Shown: positions 8,430-18,000 of the stretch, piece after piece | How the letters are laid out: each line of letters opens with the position of its first letter | Numbering within the stretch: position 1 is the stretch's first letter | NCBI RefSeq assembly: GCF_003668995.1 | Contig: NZ_CP033068.1 | Location: 4,526,001-4,590,000 of the forward strand | Reading direction: 5' to 3' | From: Flavobacterium sp. 140616W15 | GTDB lineage: Bacteria > Bacteroidota > Bacteroidia > Flavobacteriales > Flavobacteriaceae | DNA: 64,000 bases | Program-made: the position numbers and the translations under genes | The notes under the pieces: model-generated | The model's input: only the letters and a program-made list of their open reading frames with translations | What the model was told of the DNA's origin: nothing | The model's database searches: none

Positions 8430-10229
8430 TTATGTTGGAATGGCTATAGCAATTAGCTTGGTTCTGTAATCATTAAATTGATCTTGAATTCTTGTCTTCT
8501 CATTTTTGAAGTAAGGAGAAGATGAAAGAAGATTTTCATAATAGGCAATTCCACTTAAGAGATTGTCTTTAAAAGCTTGTAATTTTTTAGTTTGTGCGGC
8601 TGTTATTTCTGCCGTAATATTTTCAATATCTTTCTTAAAATAATCCAAGTACATTTTTAATTCCTTTACGAATAGATTTGGACGATTATCGACACGTATA
8701 ACCGACTTATTTCCATAAATGTGTTGTACCATGTCAGATAAAGATACTTCTTGGTCAAAATAGGCCATATTTGGACCAGGACAGATAACAACACCTTGAG
8801 CTTGCCCTTTGATCTTGATATCATTCTCAATATAAGAAGCATTCGCTAGTCCTACACATAAACATGATTTCTCAGTAATAGCAGCTTTAGATTTTTCATA
8901 AGATGCTGGAGAAAGAGTGTCTTTTATAGTTTCTAATTCAGCTAATTTTAAATCCTGAAATTTTTTAGAAGCAGAGCAAGTTCCTTTTGGGTCATATTCT
9001 TTGCTTAAAGCCAAAAATTTCTTTGGACAAGAGCTACCTGCTTTATTATCGTGAATACGCTTTTGTTTAAGAACTTCATTGGATGTTCCTCTTAAGGTGT
9101 TAAAAGGTACGCCTAAAGGAGAAATATGACTTAAATATAAATCCTCCTCTTGGGCTTTCATTAATAAGTTGCGAGTAGGCTGATCAACAGATGTAGCTTC
9201 AGGAACTAGTAAAAAAGGAGTTCCCCAACCCACAGAATCTACATTATAATTATCTAGTAAAAATTCGTGTTCTTCGGCAGTTCCTACACCTCCTTGTACG
9301 GTAATTTTAAGGGGTAAAGTATTTTCGGGAACTAGAAATTGTTTTTGCTGTAACGCTTTTACCATCAAGTCATGAGCAGATTGAATCAATTGGTCTTTTT
9401 TCTGTTTGAATTCTTCTAAGATAGGACCTAATAATAAACCTTCGGTGGCAAATGCATGCCCACCACAATTTAATCCAGACTCAATACGATATTCAGAAAC
9501 CCATAGCCCTTTTTTAGCCAAAAAATTACCTTGAATCATAGCAGATCTAAAGTCGCTTACTTTAAGAATAATTTTCTTTTTAAGCTCGTTATTGCTATCT
9601 GGGAAAAAATCTGGAAAATTCTCGAAGTAGCTATATAATCTAGGATTCATACCTGCAGAAAGAACTAAAGAAGATTCTAAATTACTGTTAGCAAAACCGC
9701 GAAGTGCTGCATGAGCATCATTAAATTCAATAGGTAATTGTTCGTCTTTGATAAAGTTATCTTTATCCAGTTTAGTCATGATGTTTACATCGATAGCACC
9801 TGTAGAAAGATGTGATTCAATATAGTTTTGGATGTTTTCTTTAAAAGAAATACCATCTTCCATTAAGTTTAGAATCCCTTTTTTTATCTCAGAACTATTA
9901 GGTAACATCGAGATATAATTCTCTAGAGCTTGTCTGCTTTCAGATAATTCGGTTTTGAAACTTTCAAATTTTTGTTTTACGATTTTGTCTACTAAATTTA
10001 AGTAGGTTGTAATGCGCTTGGCTCTGTAATCGTGAATTTTTTGACTTATTTCCTGATAAGAAGAATTGAACTTTTCAGAATAAAAAGCGGTCATCTTTTC
10101 AATTAACTCATCATCTGCAATCGAAATTACGGATGAAATACCATATTTAGCTACTCGAATTGGGCTGTCAATAGTATAAGCGAGTCCCATTACAGGAATA
10201 TGAAAAGAGTGTATAGGGGTTTTTGTCAT
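8430..10229 (-). CDS. Putative TIM-barrel (nitronate monooxygenase-like) protein with helical insert and Cys-rich module
   Basis: A 599-residue protein that I cannot name with certainty. The start (IPVMGLAYTIDSPIRVAKYGISSVIS) and the middle (ITVQGGVGTAEEHEFLL then DSVGWGTPFLLVPEA) look like FMN-binding TIM-barrel enzymes of the nitronate monooxygenase/IMP dehydrogenase type: a strand, then Gly-Gly, then a second strand entering a Gly-Thr-Pro turn. Residues ~45-140 are a charged helical insert. Residues ~395-485 hold a Cys cluster: C401-P, C418, C456-L-C458 and C483-P, perhaps a metal or Fe-S site. The C-terminal ~100 residues are again helical. There is no signal peptide, so it is probably cytoplasmic. 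It is encoded alone, convergent with the glycine-zipper gene. Enzyme activity and cofactor are inferences from motif likeness only. Confidence 0.55.
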   Translation of the reverse strand: MTKTPIHSFHIPVMGLAYTIDSPIRVAKYGISSVISIADDELIEKMTAFYSEKFNSSYQEISQKIHDYRAKRITTYLNLVDKIVKQKFESFKTELSESRQALENYISMLPNSSEIKKGILNLMEDGISFKENIQNYIESHLSTGAIDVNIMTKLDKDNFIKDEQLPIEFNDAHAALRGFANSNLESSLVLSAGMNPRLYSYFENFPDFFPDSNNELKKKIILKVSDFRSAMIQGNFLAKKGLWVSEYRIESGLNCGGHAFATEGLLLGPILEEFKQKKDQLIQSAHDLMVKALQQKQFLVPENTLPLKITVQGGVGTAEEHEFLLDNYNVDSVGWGTPFLLVPEATSVDQPTRNLLMKAQEEDLYLSHISPLGVPFNTLRGTSNEVLKQKRIHDNKAGSSCPKKFLALSKEYDPKGTCSASKKFQDLKLAELETIKDTLSPASYEKSKAAITEKSCLCVGLANASYIENDIKIKGQAQGVVICPGPNMAYFDQEVSLSDMVQHIYGNKSVIRVDNRPNLFVKELKMYLDYFKKDIENITAEITAAQTKKLQAFKDNLLSGIAYYENLLSSSPYFKNEKTRIQDQFNDYRTKLIAIAIPT

Positions 10230-10337
10230 TTGCTATTATTATAAAATTTAATAAATGACAAATGTTGTAAAATCATTTTATTTAAAAACTGATATATATC
10301 ATGTTTATAGCGGATTAAGTTCGTTTTTTTAGAGTGA

Positions 10338-11900
10338 TTAAATTAAAATCTTCTTAAAAGATGCAGCTATACTTCTCCATAAAAAATTATAAAAGGACTT
10401 TTCTTGGATTCGTTCCAGTTCTATTTTAGTTTTTTTAGCTTCATTATCAGAGTCCTTTTTAAGAATTAAATTGGCTAAAGAACTTTTTAATTTTGCTTCT
10501 TTTTCGGGGTTTTTCTTTTTGTATAAAGTAACTTTTAAGTCCTTGTATTTTAAACTTGCATTTCCTGTGGCTTTTTTATCATTTCCAGTAATGTCAAAAT
10601 GGTAATCATCAAAAGTACCTTTAAACGAAGTATTAGTATATGGTTTTGTAAACGCATACATTGCCTGAACATCAAATTTTGCAATGCTTCCTTTTATACG
10701 AAAACCATCGTTTTTATCCAGAACGTTTAATGTCCAATGTACATTTAAAGGAGAGTTTTTCATAAAAAGACAATTGACTTTAATGTCTAAGTCGGCTACT
10801 TTTTTTAAACCAAAACCACTCTGAAGATTTGTAGCATTCAAATTAAAACGGCTGAAAGTTAATATCGCAGGGCCTTTCTGAAAATTGATTTCTTCTTCAT
10901 AAACTAGTTTTGAATTTTGGATAGAGAGCGTGTCAATTTTTAAAGGGAACGGAATTTTTCTAAGCAAAGTGTTGTAGAGTGGTTTTTTACTTACATCATC
11001 TTCGGGTATTTTATTACGATAGATATTTGCGTCTAAGTCATCAAAAACAATAGAATTTGCATTAAAGAAAAACACATCATTTTGGAAACCCCAATTCATC
11101 GAATTGATATTAATGTCCGTTGCTGTTACGGTGAAAAGATCTTTTTCTTTAGTTATTTTCTGTACAAATTGATGACGAGAATATAAAGGGATATAACTGA
11201 AGTTTTTTACTTTTAATGAATGATTATTAGTTGCTATTTTCGAAGCATTAATAGTGTAAAACGAGTTGGGTTTGTAATATGTGCTATCACAATTTAGAGC
11301 ATATTTTTGATACGAAAAGGGGATTTTCTGTTTAAGTGTTTCTTCATTAATAAGAATTCCTTCTAACACAAGGGCAATATTTCGTGTGTATAAAATGGGT
11401 TTGTTTGTTTTGGTAGACATAATATCTAAACTCGCTTTATTGAGATAAATATTAGAAACAACAATGATTTTTTGAAAAGGCTCGATTATTTGTGTGCGGA
11501 TGCTATTGCTATTGTCGATTGCTTTTTCATCTTTTTTGTATAATATTACCCGAGCACGATCAATCGTGATACTTTTGGCGCGTAAAACATCATTAAATAC
11601 AAGATTCCAAATACTAAAATCGTTTATAGCAACTGTCTCGATTTTAGAATAAATTCCAATTTTGACAGCATTATCTTTAGAAGCATTTTTAGGATTGACA
11701 ACAATGTTAAATGCATAGATGTCTGCCGACCAAAGGTCAATTTTTATATCTTCGTAAGTAATTTGATAAGGCGTTTTGTTATTGTCCTGAATGATTTTAG
11801 GAAGTTGTTTTTTTACCCAAAAATTTAATCCTGAGTTTATTAAAAACAAGAGGGCTATAAGCGAAAGAATTCCTATAATTATTTTTTTATTTAAAGACAT
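10338..11900 (-). CDS. AsmA/DUF748-like envelope protein
   Basis: A 520-residue protein with one N-terminal transmembrane anchor (residues ~7-27, IIIGILSLIALLFLINSGL) followed by a long beta-rich periplasmic region. The opening after the anchor (KKQLPKIIQDNNKTPYQITYEDIKIDLWSADIYAFNIVV) and repeated short strands with layer-like LxLxN patterns resemble the AsmA/DUF748 group, whose larger members form lipid-conducting bridges between the membranes. It is shorter than the 923-residue AsmA relative at 35.2 kb and lacks its terminal domain. The gene is monocistronic as far as can be seen. A role in envelope lipid transport or outer-membrane assembly is inferred from the family. Confidence 0.6.
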   Translation of the reverse strand: MSLNKKIIIGILSLIALLFLINSGLNFWVKKQLPKIIQDNNKTPYQITYEDIKIDLWSADIYAFNIVVNPKNASKDNAVKIGIYSKIETVAINDFSIWNLVFNDVLRAKSITIDRARVILYKKDEKAIDNSNSIRTQIIEPFQKIIVVSNIYLNKASLDIMSTKTNKPILYTRNIALVLEGILINEETLKQKIPFSYQKYALNCDSTYYKPNSFYTINASKIATNNHSLKVKNFSYIPLYSRHQFVQKITKEKDLFTVTATDININSMNWGFQNDVFFFNANSIVFDDLDANIYRNKIPEDDVSKKPLYNTLLRKIPFPLKIDTLSIQNSKLVYEEEINFQKGPAILTFSRFNLNATNLQSGFGLKKVADLDIKVNCLFMKNSPLNVHWTLNVLDKNDGFRIKGSIAKFDVQAMYAFTKPYTNTSFKGTFDDYHFDITGNDKKATGNASLKYKDLKVTLYKKKNPEKEAKLKSSLANLILKKDSDNEAKKTKIELERIQEKSFYNFLWRSIAASFKKILI

Positions 11901-12022
11901 CTAGTGCATATTTTATTTTAAATATATAAATTTAAAGACTTAAAAGGAATAACTTTTAGATACAATTGTGATTTTGATAATAATACATTTCGTTAAAATA
12001 TTTATTTATACAATTTAGAAAC

Positions 12023-14410
12023 ATGAAAAAAATCAAAAAAATACTGTTTGTTTTGTTCTTACTGCTTGTTGTTTTAGGAATAGGTTTGTGTACTTATATT
12101 TTTCACTTAAAACCAAAGTATGAGGGAGAAGTAAAACTGAAAAACATTCAAAAAGAGACTACGGTATATTTTGATGATTTTGGAGTACCGCATATTTATG
12201 CTAATTCTCAAAAAGAGGCTATGACGGTTTTAGGGTATGTGCACGCTCAGGATCGGTTGTGGCAAATGGAGCTAATGCGTCGCATAGCATCAGGACGATT
12301 GTCAGAAATTTTTGGTTCTGTAATGCTAAAAAATGATAAGTTCTTTTCTAGTTTGGGAATAGAAGAAGCATCAGAGAAAGCAATCGCACAATTAGATAAA
12401 AATAGTCAGAGTTATCAATTGACAATGGCTTATCTGGATGGAATTAACCAATATATGGATGAAGGAGTAACGCCAATAGAGTTTCAATTGGTTGGCGTGA
12501 AAAAACAAAAATTCACTATAAAAGATGTGTACAATATTTTCGGATATATGTCATTTAGTTTTGCAATTGCTCAAAAGACAGATCCCTTAATGACTGATAT
12601 TCGTAATAAATATGGAAATGAATATTTAAAAGATTTTGGTTTAAATGGCGAATTGAATACTACACAAATAAGAAATGCAAAAGAAAATCAAGAAGAGTAT
12701 GCTGTAATTTCAAAATCGGTTGCTTCGCTTCTTGAAAAATCTCCAATTCCACCATTTATAGGAAGTAATAGTTGGGTAATAGCTCCACAGAGAACAAAAA
12801 ATGGTAAAGTTATTTTTGCTAATGATCCCCATATTGGGTTTTCACAGCCAGGAACATGGTACGAGGCTCATATAGTAACCCCAGATTTTGAACTGTATGG
12901 CTGTTATTTGGCAGGAACACCATATCCTTTATTAGGGCATAATAGAGATTATGCTTATGGATTAACAATGTTTGAAAACGATGATATTGACTTTTATCAA
13001 GAAGAAGATAAGCAGGGAGATTCTAATGAGTATAAGACACCAAAGGGTTATGAAAAATATGAGACCAGAAAGAAAATTATAAAAGTAAAAGATTCATCAG
13101 ATGTTGTTGTAGATGTCAAGATAAGCCGACATGGGCCTATTATGAATGGATTAATAGAAGATTTAAAGAGTAGCACTAAGCCAATAGCGATGTCTTGGGT
13201 ATACACACAACAGCCAATAAAAATTCTAGATGCTGTTTATGGGATTTCGCATGCTAAAAATAAAAATGATTTTAAGAAGGCAGTCAGTCTTATTGCTGCG
13301 CCTGGATTAAATGTGATGTATGGAGATGCAAAAGGGAATGTAGGCTGGTGGGCAACAGGAACGTTATACAAACATAATAAAGGAGTAAATCCTAATTTTA
13401 TTCTAGATGGAGCAAGTGGTAAAGAGGATATTGCTGAATATTTAGATTTTTCTAAAAATCCATCAGCAGAGAATCCAAAATGGGGTTATGTGTATTCGGC
13501 AAATAACCAACCAGAAGCCATCGATGGATTTTTATATCCAGGATATTATTTACCCGAAGATCGTGCTAAAAGAATTACACAATTGCTCGATGCAAAATCG
13601 GATTGGGATAAAGAAGCGGTTAGTAAAATGATTTTTGATAATACTACAATAGTTGCTCCAACGGTAGTCGAGAATTTAATTTTGAATGTTAAAAATGAAT
13701 CGCTTACAGCAAATGAAAAACAGGTGCTTTCTATTCTTAAAGATTGGGAAGGAACTAATAATGTACAAGATGTAGCGCCTACGATTTATAATAAATGGGT
13801 GTATGTGTATTTGAAAAATACTTTTGAGGATGAATTGGGAGAAGAAAATTTTAAAAATTTATTGGAGACCCATCTTGTAAAACAAATTATAGCAAAACAA
13901 ATACAAAATGAAAATTCAGTTTGGTGGGATAATATATTGACTAAAAATGTAAAAGAAACGAAGAAAGATGTTTTAATAAAATCATTTCATGAAGCAATAA
14001 CAGGACTTGAAAAACAATTAGGGACTAATGTTCAAGATTGGAAATGGGAAAAGGTACATACAGTAGAGTATCACCATCCATTAGGACAAGTGGCTGCTTT
14101 GCGAGGAATTTTTAATGCAGGGCCTTTTGCGGTTTCGGGATCGTCAGAGGTAATTAATAATCAGTTTTTTGATTTTACAGACAAAGGGATTTATGATATA
14201 AAGGGCGGTCCATCGACAAGAAGAGTTGTTGATTTTTCGGATATAGAGAATAGTTGGAGTATTTTGCCAACAGGACAATCTGGAAATCCGTTTAGTAAAC
14301 ATTATACAGATCAAGCAGAACTTTATAATGCAGGAAAGTTTCGAAAAATGAAATTAAATAAAGAAGAAATTATAAAAACATCTACCAAGTTAATTTTTAA
14401 ACCTAAATAA
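12023..14410 (+). CDS. Penicillin acylase family Ntn hydrolase
   Basis: A 795-residue member of the penicillin/acyl-homoserine-lactone acylase family. Residues 1-28 form a signal or membrane anchor. The alpha-chain segment has the family marks DDFGVPHIYANS and GYVHAQDRLWQMELMRR. The sequence IGSNSW at residues 246-251 contains the autocleavage site: Ser248 would become the N-terminal nucleophile of the beta chain. Further marks are FANDPHIGF, RHGPIMN, YGDAKGNVGWWATG and SANNQP. The size is that of the family. It acts in the periplasm on an amide bond of an acylated amine or lactone; the substrate cannot be told from sequence, and side-chain amidase, acylase or quorum-quenching activities are all possible. 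It is followed after 262 bp by kmo. Confidence 0.9.
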   Translation: MKKIKKILFVLFLLLVVLGIGLCTYIFHLKPKYEGEVKLKNIQKETTVYFDDFGVPHIYANSQKEAMTVLGYVHAQDRLWQMELMRRIASGRLSEIFGSVMLKNDKFFSSLGIEEASEKAIAQLDKNSQSYQLTMAYLDGINQYMDEGVTPIEFQLVGVKKQKFTIKDVYNIFGYMSFSFAIAQKTDPLMTDIRNKYGNEYLKDFGLNGELNTTQIRNAKENQEEYAVISKSVASLLEKSPIPPFIGSNSWVIAPQRTKNGKVIFANDPHIGFSQPGTWYEAHIVTPDFELYGCYLAGTPYPLLGHNRDYAYGLTMFENDDIDFYQEEDKQGDSNEYKTPKGYEKYETRKKIIKVKDSSDVVVDVKISRHGPIMNGLIEDLKSSTKPIAMSWVYTQQPIKILDAVYGISHAKNKNDFKKAVSLIAAPGLNVMYGDAKGNVGWWATGTLYKHNKGVNPNFILDGASGKEDIAEYLDFSKNPSAENPKWGYVYSANNQPEAIDGFLYPGYYLPEDRAKRITQLLDAKSDWDKEAVSKMIFDNTTIVAPTVVENLILNVKNESLTANEKQVLSILKDWEGTNNVQDVAPTIYNKWVYVYLKNTFEDELGEENFKNLLETHLVKQIIAKQIQNENSVWWDNILTKNVKETKKDVLIKSFHEAITGLEKQLGTNVQDWKWEKVHTVEYHHPLGQVAALRGIFNAGPFAVSGSSEVINNQFFDFTDKGIYDIKGGPSTRRVVDFSDIENSWSILPTGQSGNPFSKHYTDQAELYNAGKFRKMKLNKEEIIKTSTKLIFKPK

Positions 14411-14672
14411 TAAAAAAGGAAGAGTTTACATTCGGGATTATTTTATTATGTAATTGGTTGCATGGAGGATTAAAAAAGAAAACCTTTTTTTTTGGAGATA
14501 AAAAAATACTACATGAGTTACTCTTTATAAGAGTCTAGTAAATGTCATTTGCAAAGAAAATGTCGAACGGATCTTTTTGGAAGAGGCATGACTAAACATT
14601 TATTTGATTTATAGCCTATTCTATAGATTATATACTTATTTTTACGATTCGTATAATTACATTTTTTTTTTA

Positions 14673-16013
14673 ATGCAAACTCCACTTAAAATTGCTGTTG
14701 TAGGTTCTGGATTAGTTGGCTCATTGTTGGCAATTTACCTTAAAAAGGAAGGACATGAAGTTCATGTTTATGATCGAAGTCCAGATATTCGTAAAATTAA
14801 TTTTTCAGGGCGATCGATAAATTTAGCGATGTCCAATCGAGGATGGAAAGCGTTAGATGGCGTTGGTGTTGGAGATGCAGTTCGTGAAATTGCAATTCCG
14901 ATGGATAAACGAGCCATACATTTAGTCGATAAGCTTAATTTTCAGAATTACGGACAAGAAGGCGAAAGTATTTATTCGATTTCTAGAGGAACCTTAAATC
15001 GTAAGATGATTGATTTAGCAGAAAATGCAGGAGCTAAATTTTTCTTTGAACAAAAAATATGGGATGTAACTTTAAACGATGCTACATTACATATTGGAGA
15101 AACGGAAAGAGGGGAGTGGGAAGAAAAAAAATACGATATGGTTTTTGGAGCCGATGGTGCTTTCTCGAGAATTCGTCATCGTATGCAACGCCAAAGCATG
15201 TTTAATTATTCGCAAGAGTTTTTGAATATGGGGTATAAAGAATTAAATATTCCTGCAAATCCAGATGCAACACATAAACTAGATAAAAACTCTTTTCATA
15301 TCTGGCCACGTGGAGAATATATGCTTATTGCATTGCCTAACTTAGATGGTAGCTTTACATGTACATTGTTTATGCCTTTTGAGGGAGAAAATTCTTTTGC
15401 ATCGTTAACGGATAGAAAACAAGTAGAAGACTTTTTTGAAAAAAACTTCCCAGATTCTATAGAGGTAATACCAAAATTAGCTGAAGATTTCTTTAATAAC
15501 CCAACAAGTACATTGGTGACAATGAAATGTTTTCCTTGGACTTACAACGATAAAATCGCCTTAATAGGTGATGCATGTCATGCTATTGTACCTTTTTATG
15601 GACAGGGAATGAATGCTGGTTTTGAAGATATAACAGTTCTATATGAAATGATGCTTAAATATGGAGACGATTGGAAGACAGTTTTCTCTGAATATGAAAT
15701 TTCACGTAAGCCAAATGCAGATGCAATAGCAGAGCTTTCCTATCGAAATTTTATGGAAATGAGCACTAAAACTGCCGATGAAAAATTCTTGTTGCAAAAG
15801 AAGATAGAAAAAGCTTTTTCGGATAAGCACCCAGATAAATGGATTCCACTTTATAGCCGTGTTACTTTTAGTGAACGTCCTTATGCTGAAGCATTGGCAA
15901 TTGGAGATTTCCAAAATACAATTATGGAAGAAGTTTTAAGAACCGATAATATCGAAAATATCTGGAACACACCCGAAATCGAAAATAAGATTCTGGAGTT
16001 GTTGCAAAAATAA
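14673..16013 (+). CDS. kmo: Kynurenine 3-monooxygenase
   Basis: An FAD- and NADPH-dependent aromatic hydroxylase converting L-kynurenine to 3-hydroxykynurenine. From the ATG at 14673 the protein is 446 residues and starts MQTPLKIAVVGSGLVGS, with the GxGxxG dinucleotide motif at residues 11-16. The class A monooxygenase motif GADGAFSRIRHRM and the second FAD motif LIGDACHAIVPFYGQGMNAGFED are intact. A longer reading from TTG at 14604 adds an unlikely Tyr/Phe-rich leader. The 262 bp before the gene holds no other gene and no clear consensus promoter. With kynU it supplies 3-hydroxyanthranilate. A perfect inverted repeat follows the stop. Confidence 0.94.
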   Translation: MQTPLKIAVVGSGLVGSLLAIYLKKEGHEVHVYDRSPDIRKINFSGRSINLAMSNRGWKALDGVGVGDAVREIAIPMDKRAIHLVDKLNFQNYGQEGESIYSISRGTLNRKMIDLAENAGAKFFFEQKIWDVTLNDATLHIGETERGEWEEKKYDMVFGADGAFSRIRHRMQRQSMFNYSQEFLNMGYKELNIPANPDATHKLDKNSFHIWPRGEYMLIALPNLDGSFTCTLFMPFEGENSFASLTDRKQVEDFFEKNFPDSIEVIPKLAEDFFNNPTSTLVTMKCFPWTYNDKIALIGDACHAIVPFYGQGMNAGFEDITVLYEMMLKYGDDWKTVFSEYEISRKPNADAIAELSYRNFMEMSTKTADEKFLLQKKIEKAFSDKHPDKWIPLYSRVTFSERPYAEALAIGDFQNTIMEEVLRTDNIENIWNTPEIENKILELLQK

Positions 16014-16030
16014 CTACAATATCAAAAATC

Positions 16031-16095
16031 AATATCAAGTCAAAAATCAATAGTATTTGCAATTTAAAATTGTAATTGATTTTTGACTTGATATT
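16031..16095. terminator. 21-bp perfect inverted repeat, bidirectional terminator
   Basis: The arms at 16031-16051 and 16075-16095 are exact reverse complements (21 bp each; they begin AATATCAAG and end CTTGATATT) around a 23-nt loop that itself contains CAATTTAAAATTG. It sits between the convergent kmo and HerA-like genes, so a shared transcription stop is the likely use. Confidence 0.7.
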
Positions 16096-16106
16096 GTAAT
16101 TGTTTC

Positions 16107-17621
16107 TTACTTCTTAAACATTTTTGATAAAACACCAAATACACCTCTTATAAAGGTAGCACTTGTTACTACTTTTAGTACTGATTTACCAACGACACTT
16201 GCAGTACTTGGCTCACTACTTGCCTTCTTTGAAGATTTTTCTTCTTCTTGTGAGCTTGCTGCTTGTTCAGCATCACTAATTTTTTTGGTTAGTATTTCGT
16301 AAGCACTTTCGCGGTCGATTACTTCACTATATTTTTTAACTAATTTAGATTTCTGATTGATTTCCTGGATTTCACTTTCAGTCAGTACGTCCATTCTGCT
16401 CATAGGAGCTCTCATCATAGTTGCTACCAATGGTGTTGGAACCCCTTTTTCGTTTAATGCAGTAACAAGAGCTTCTCCTATACCTAAACTAGTAAGTAGT
16501 TCATCTGTTTTATAATATTTAGAGGTAGGGTAGTTGTCGGCTGTTTTTTTGATGGCCTGTCTGTCGTTAGCAGTAAAAGCTCTTAAGGCATGCTGAATTT
16601 TTAATCCCAATTGAGCCAAAACACCACTTGGAACATCCATTGGGTTTTGAGTTACAAAATAAACCCCAACACCTTTAGATCGGATAAGTTTTACAATAGT
16701 CTCAATTTGTTCCAGTAATACTTTGCTGGCTTCGTTAAAGATTAAATGAGCTTCATCTATAAAAATGACTAATTCAGGCTGGTCGACATCTCCCTTTTCT
16801 GGCATTTGTTGGTATATCTCAGCAAGTAAGCTTAACATAAAAGTCGAGAATAACTTGGGTTTATCCTGAATATCCGTTAAACGAATGATATTTACATATC
16901 CCTTTCCATTTTCGTCAATGCGCATCAAGTCGTCAATTTCGAATGATAACTCGCCAAAAAAGATATCCGCTCCTTGTTGTTCAAGTTCGATTATCTTTCT
17001 TAAGATTGTTCCAGTTGTAGCAGTAGATATCTTACCGTAACTGGCTGCGATTTCATCTTTACCTTCCTCAGTAATATAGTTAATGACCTTTTTAATGTCT
17101 TTTAAGTCTAATAAAGGCATTTTGTTATCATCACAATATTTAAAAATAACTGAAATAACACCCGATTGCGTATCGTTTAATCCTAGGATTCTAGAAAATA
17201 AAACAGGCCCAAACTCCGAAACAGTAGCGCGTAATCTCACCCCACTTTGTTCAGAAAGACTCATTAATTCTACAGGAAATTGAGATGTTTTATATGGGAT
17301 ATCAATTTTAGCATGGCGTTCAGTAATAAAAGGTTTTTCTTCCCCTTCTTTTGCAATACCACTAAAATCTCCCTTAATATCCATCATCAAAACGGGGATT
17401 CCAGCAAGAGAAAGTTGTTCGGATAGTACCTGGATTGTCTTTGTTTTTCCAGTTCCTGTAGCACCAGCGATTAATCCGTGACGATTTAAAGTCTTTAAAG
17501 GTATTTTAACATGTACATTTAGAGGTTCACCATCATAGATTGCTCCGCCAAGAATAATACTTTCTCCCTTGGTTTGGTAACCATCATTTATATTTTGAAT
17601 AAATTCGTCTTTTTGGCTCAT
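16107..17621 (-). CDS. HerA-like/DUF853 ATPase
   Basis: A 504-residue cytoplasmic ATPase of the HerA/FtsK superfamily, DUF853 branch (YjgR-like). The protein shows Walker A GATGTGKT at residues 53-60, the strand VLMMDIKGDFSGIA at ~78-90, Walker B LVIFIDEAH at 284-292, the sensor-like YFVTQNP and an arginine-finger region near HALRAFTAND. The C-terminal ~60 residues are Ser/Lys-rich and end in a short hydrophobic stretch. The partner nuclease NurA is not adjacent, which is usual for this branch. Members are proposed DNA or protein translocases of unknown role. It is a single gene, convergent with kmo. Confidence 0.85.
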   Translation of the reverse strand: MSQKDEFIQNINDGYQTKGESIILGGAIYDGEPLNVHVKIPLKTLNRHGLIAGATGTGKTKTIQVLSEQLSLAGIPVLMMDIKGDFSGIAKEGEEKPFITERHAKIDIPYKTSQFPVELMSLSEQSGVRLRATVSEFGPVLFSRILGLNDTQSGVISVIFKYCDDNKMPLLDLKDIKKVINYITEEGKDEIAASYGKISTATTGTILRKIIELEQQGADIFFGELSFEIDDLMRIDENGKGYVNIIRLTDIQDKPKLFSTFMLSLLAEIYQQMPEKGDVDQPELVIFIDEAHLIFNEASKVLLEQIETIVKLIRSKGVGVYFVTQNPMDVPSGVLAQLGLKIQHALRAFTANDRQAIKKTADNYPTSKYYKTDELLTSLGIGEALVTALNEKGVPTPLVATMMRAPMSRMDVLTESEIQEINQKSKLVKKYSEVIDRESAYEILTKKISDAEQAASSQEEEKSSKKASSEPSTASVVGKSVLKVVTSATFIRGVFGVLSKMFKK

Positions 17622-17928
17622 ATTTGTGTAACATTAATTCAGTTGCAAGATATTGTTTTTTTCTTAAATCGTTTAATTTAGAGATGTTAGCGTAAAAAAA
17701 ATCTGTTTTTGTTAAAAATAAAAATAAAAAATATTTTCTTAACATATAATGAAGATTTTGGCAGATTGTGTTTCTTTTTACTAAAACGTTGTAAATTTTA
17801 TCATAAATAATTATTTTTTAACTTCGATTTTATCTAAAATACAATTAAGGGGGTTCGATATTTTTTATGTTTAGGTTAAATTAATTGGAATAAAACTGAA
17901 AAAAGTTTTTTTATTTAAACTAAAAATA

Positions 17929-17936
17929 TAAATTTG
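17929..17936 (+). promoter_or_regulatory. -7 element of the exbB-tonB operon promoter
   Basis: TAAATTTG matches TAnnTTTG and is followed by C. No good TTG is placed 17-23 bp upstream. The whole 17622-18000 interval (379 bp) is very AT-rich, holds no gene, and must contain the divergent promoters of the ATPase gene and exbB. The leader before exbB would be about 60 nt. Confidence 0.5.
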
Positions 17937-18000
17937 CTCCACTACAAGTTTATTATAACTAAAAAATAAAAATTATTTAAAACTATTAAAATTAAAAAAA

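Noticed and set aside
14604..14672. Upstream TTG start for kmo
   Set aside because: It adds a Tyr/Phe-rich leader that is not family-like; MQTPLKIAVVGSG is the normal start.
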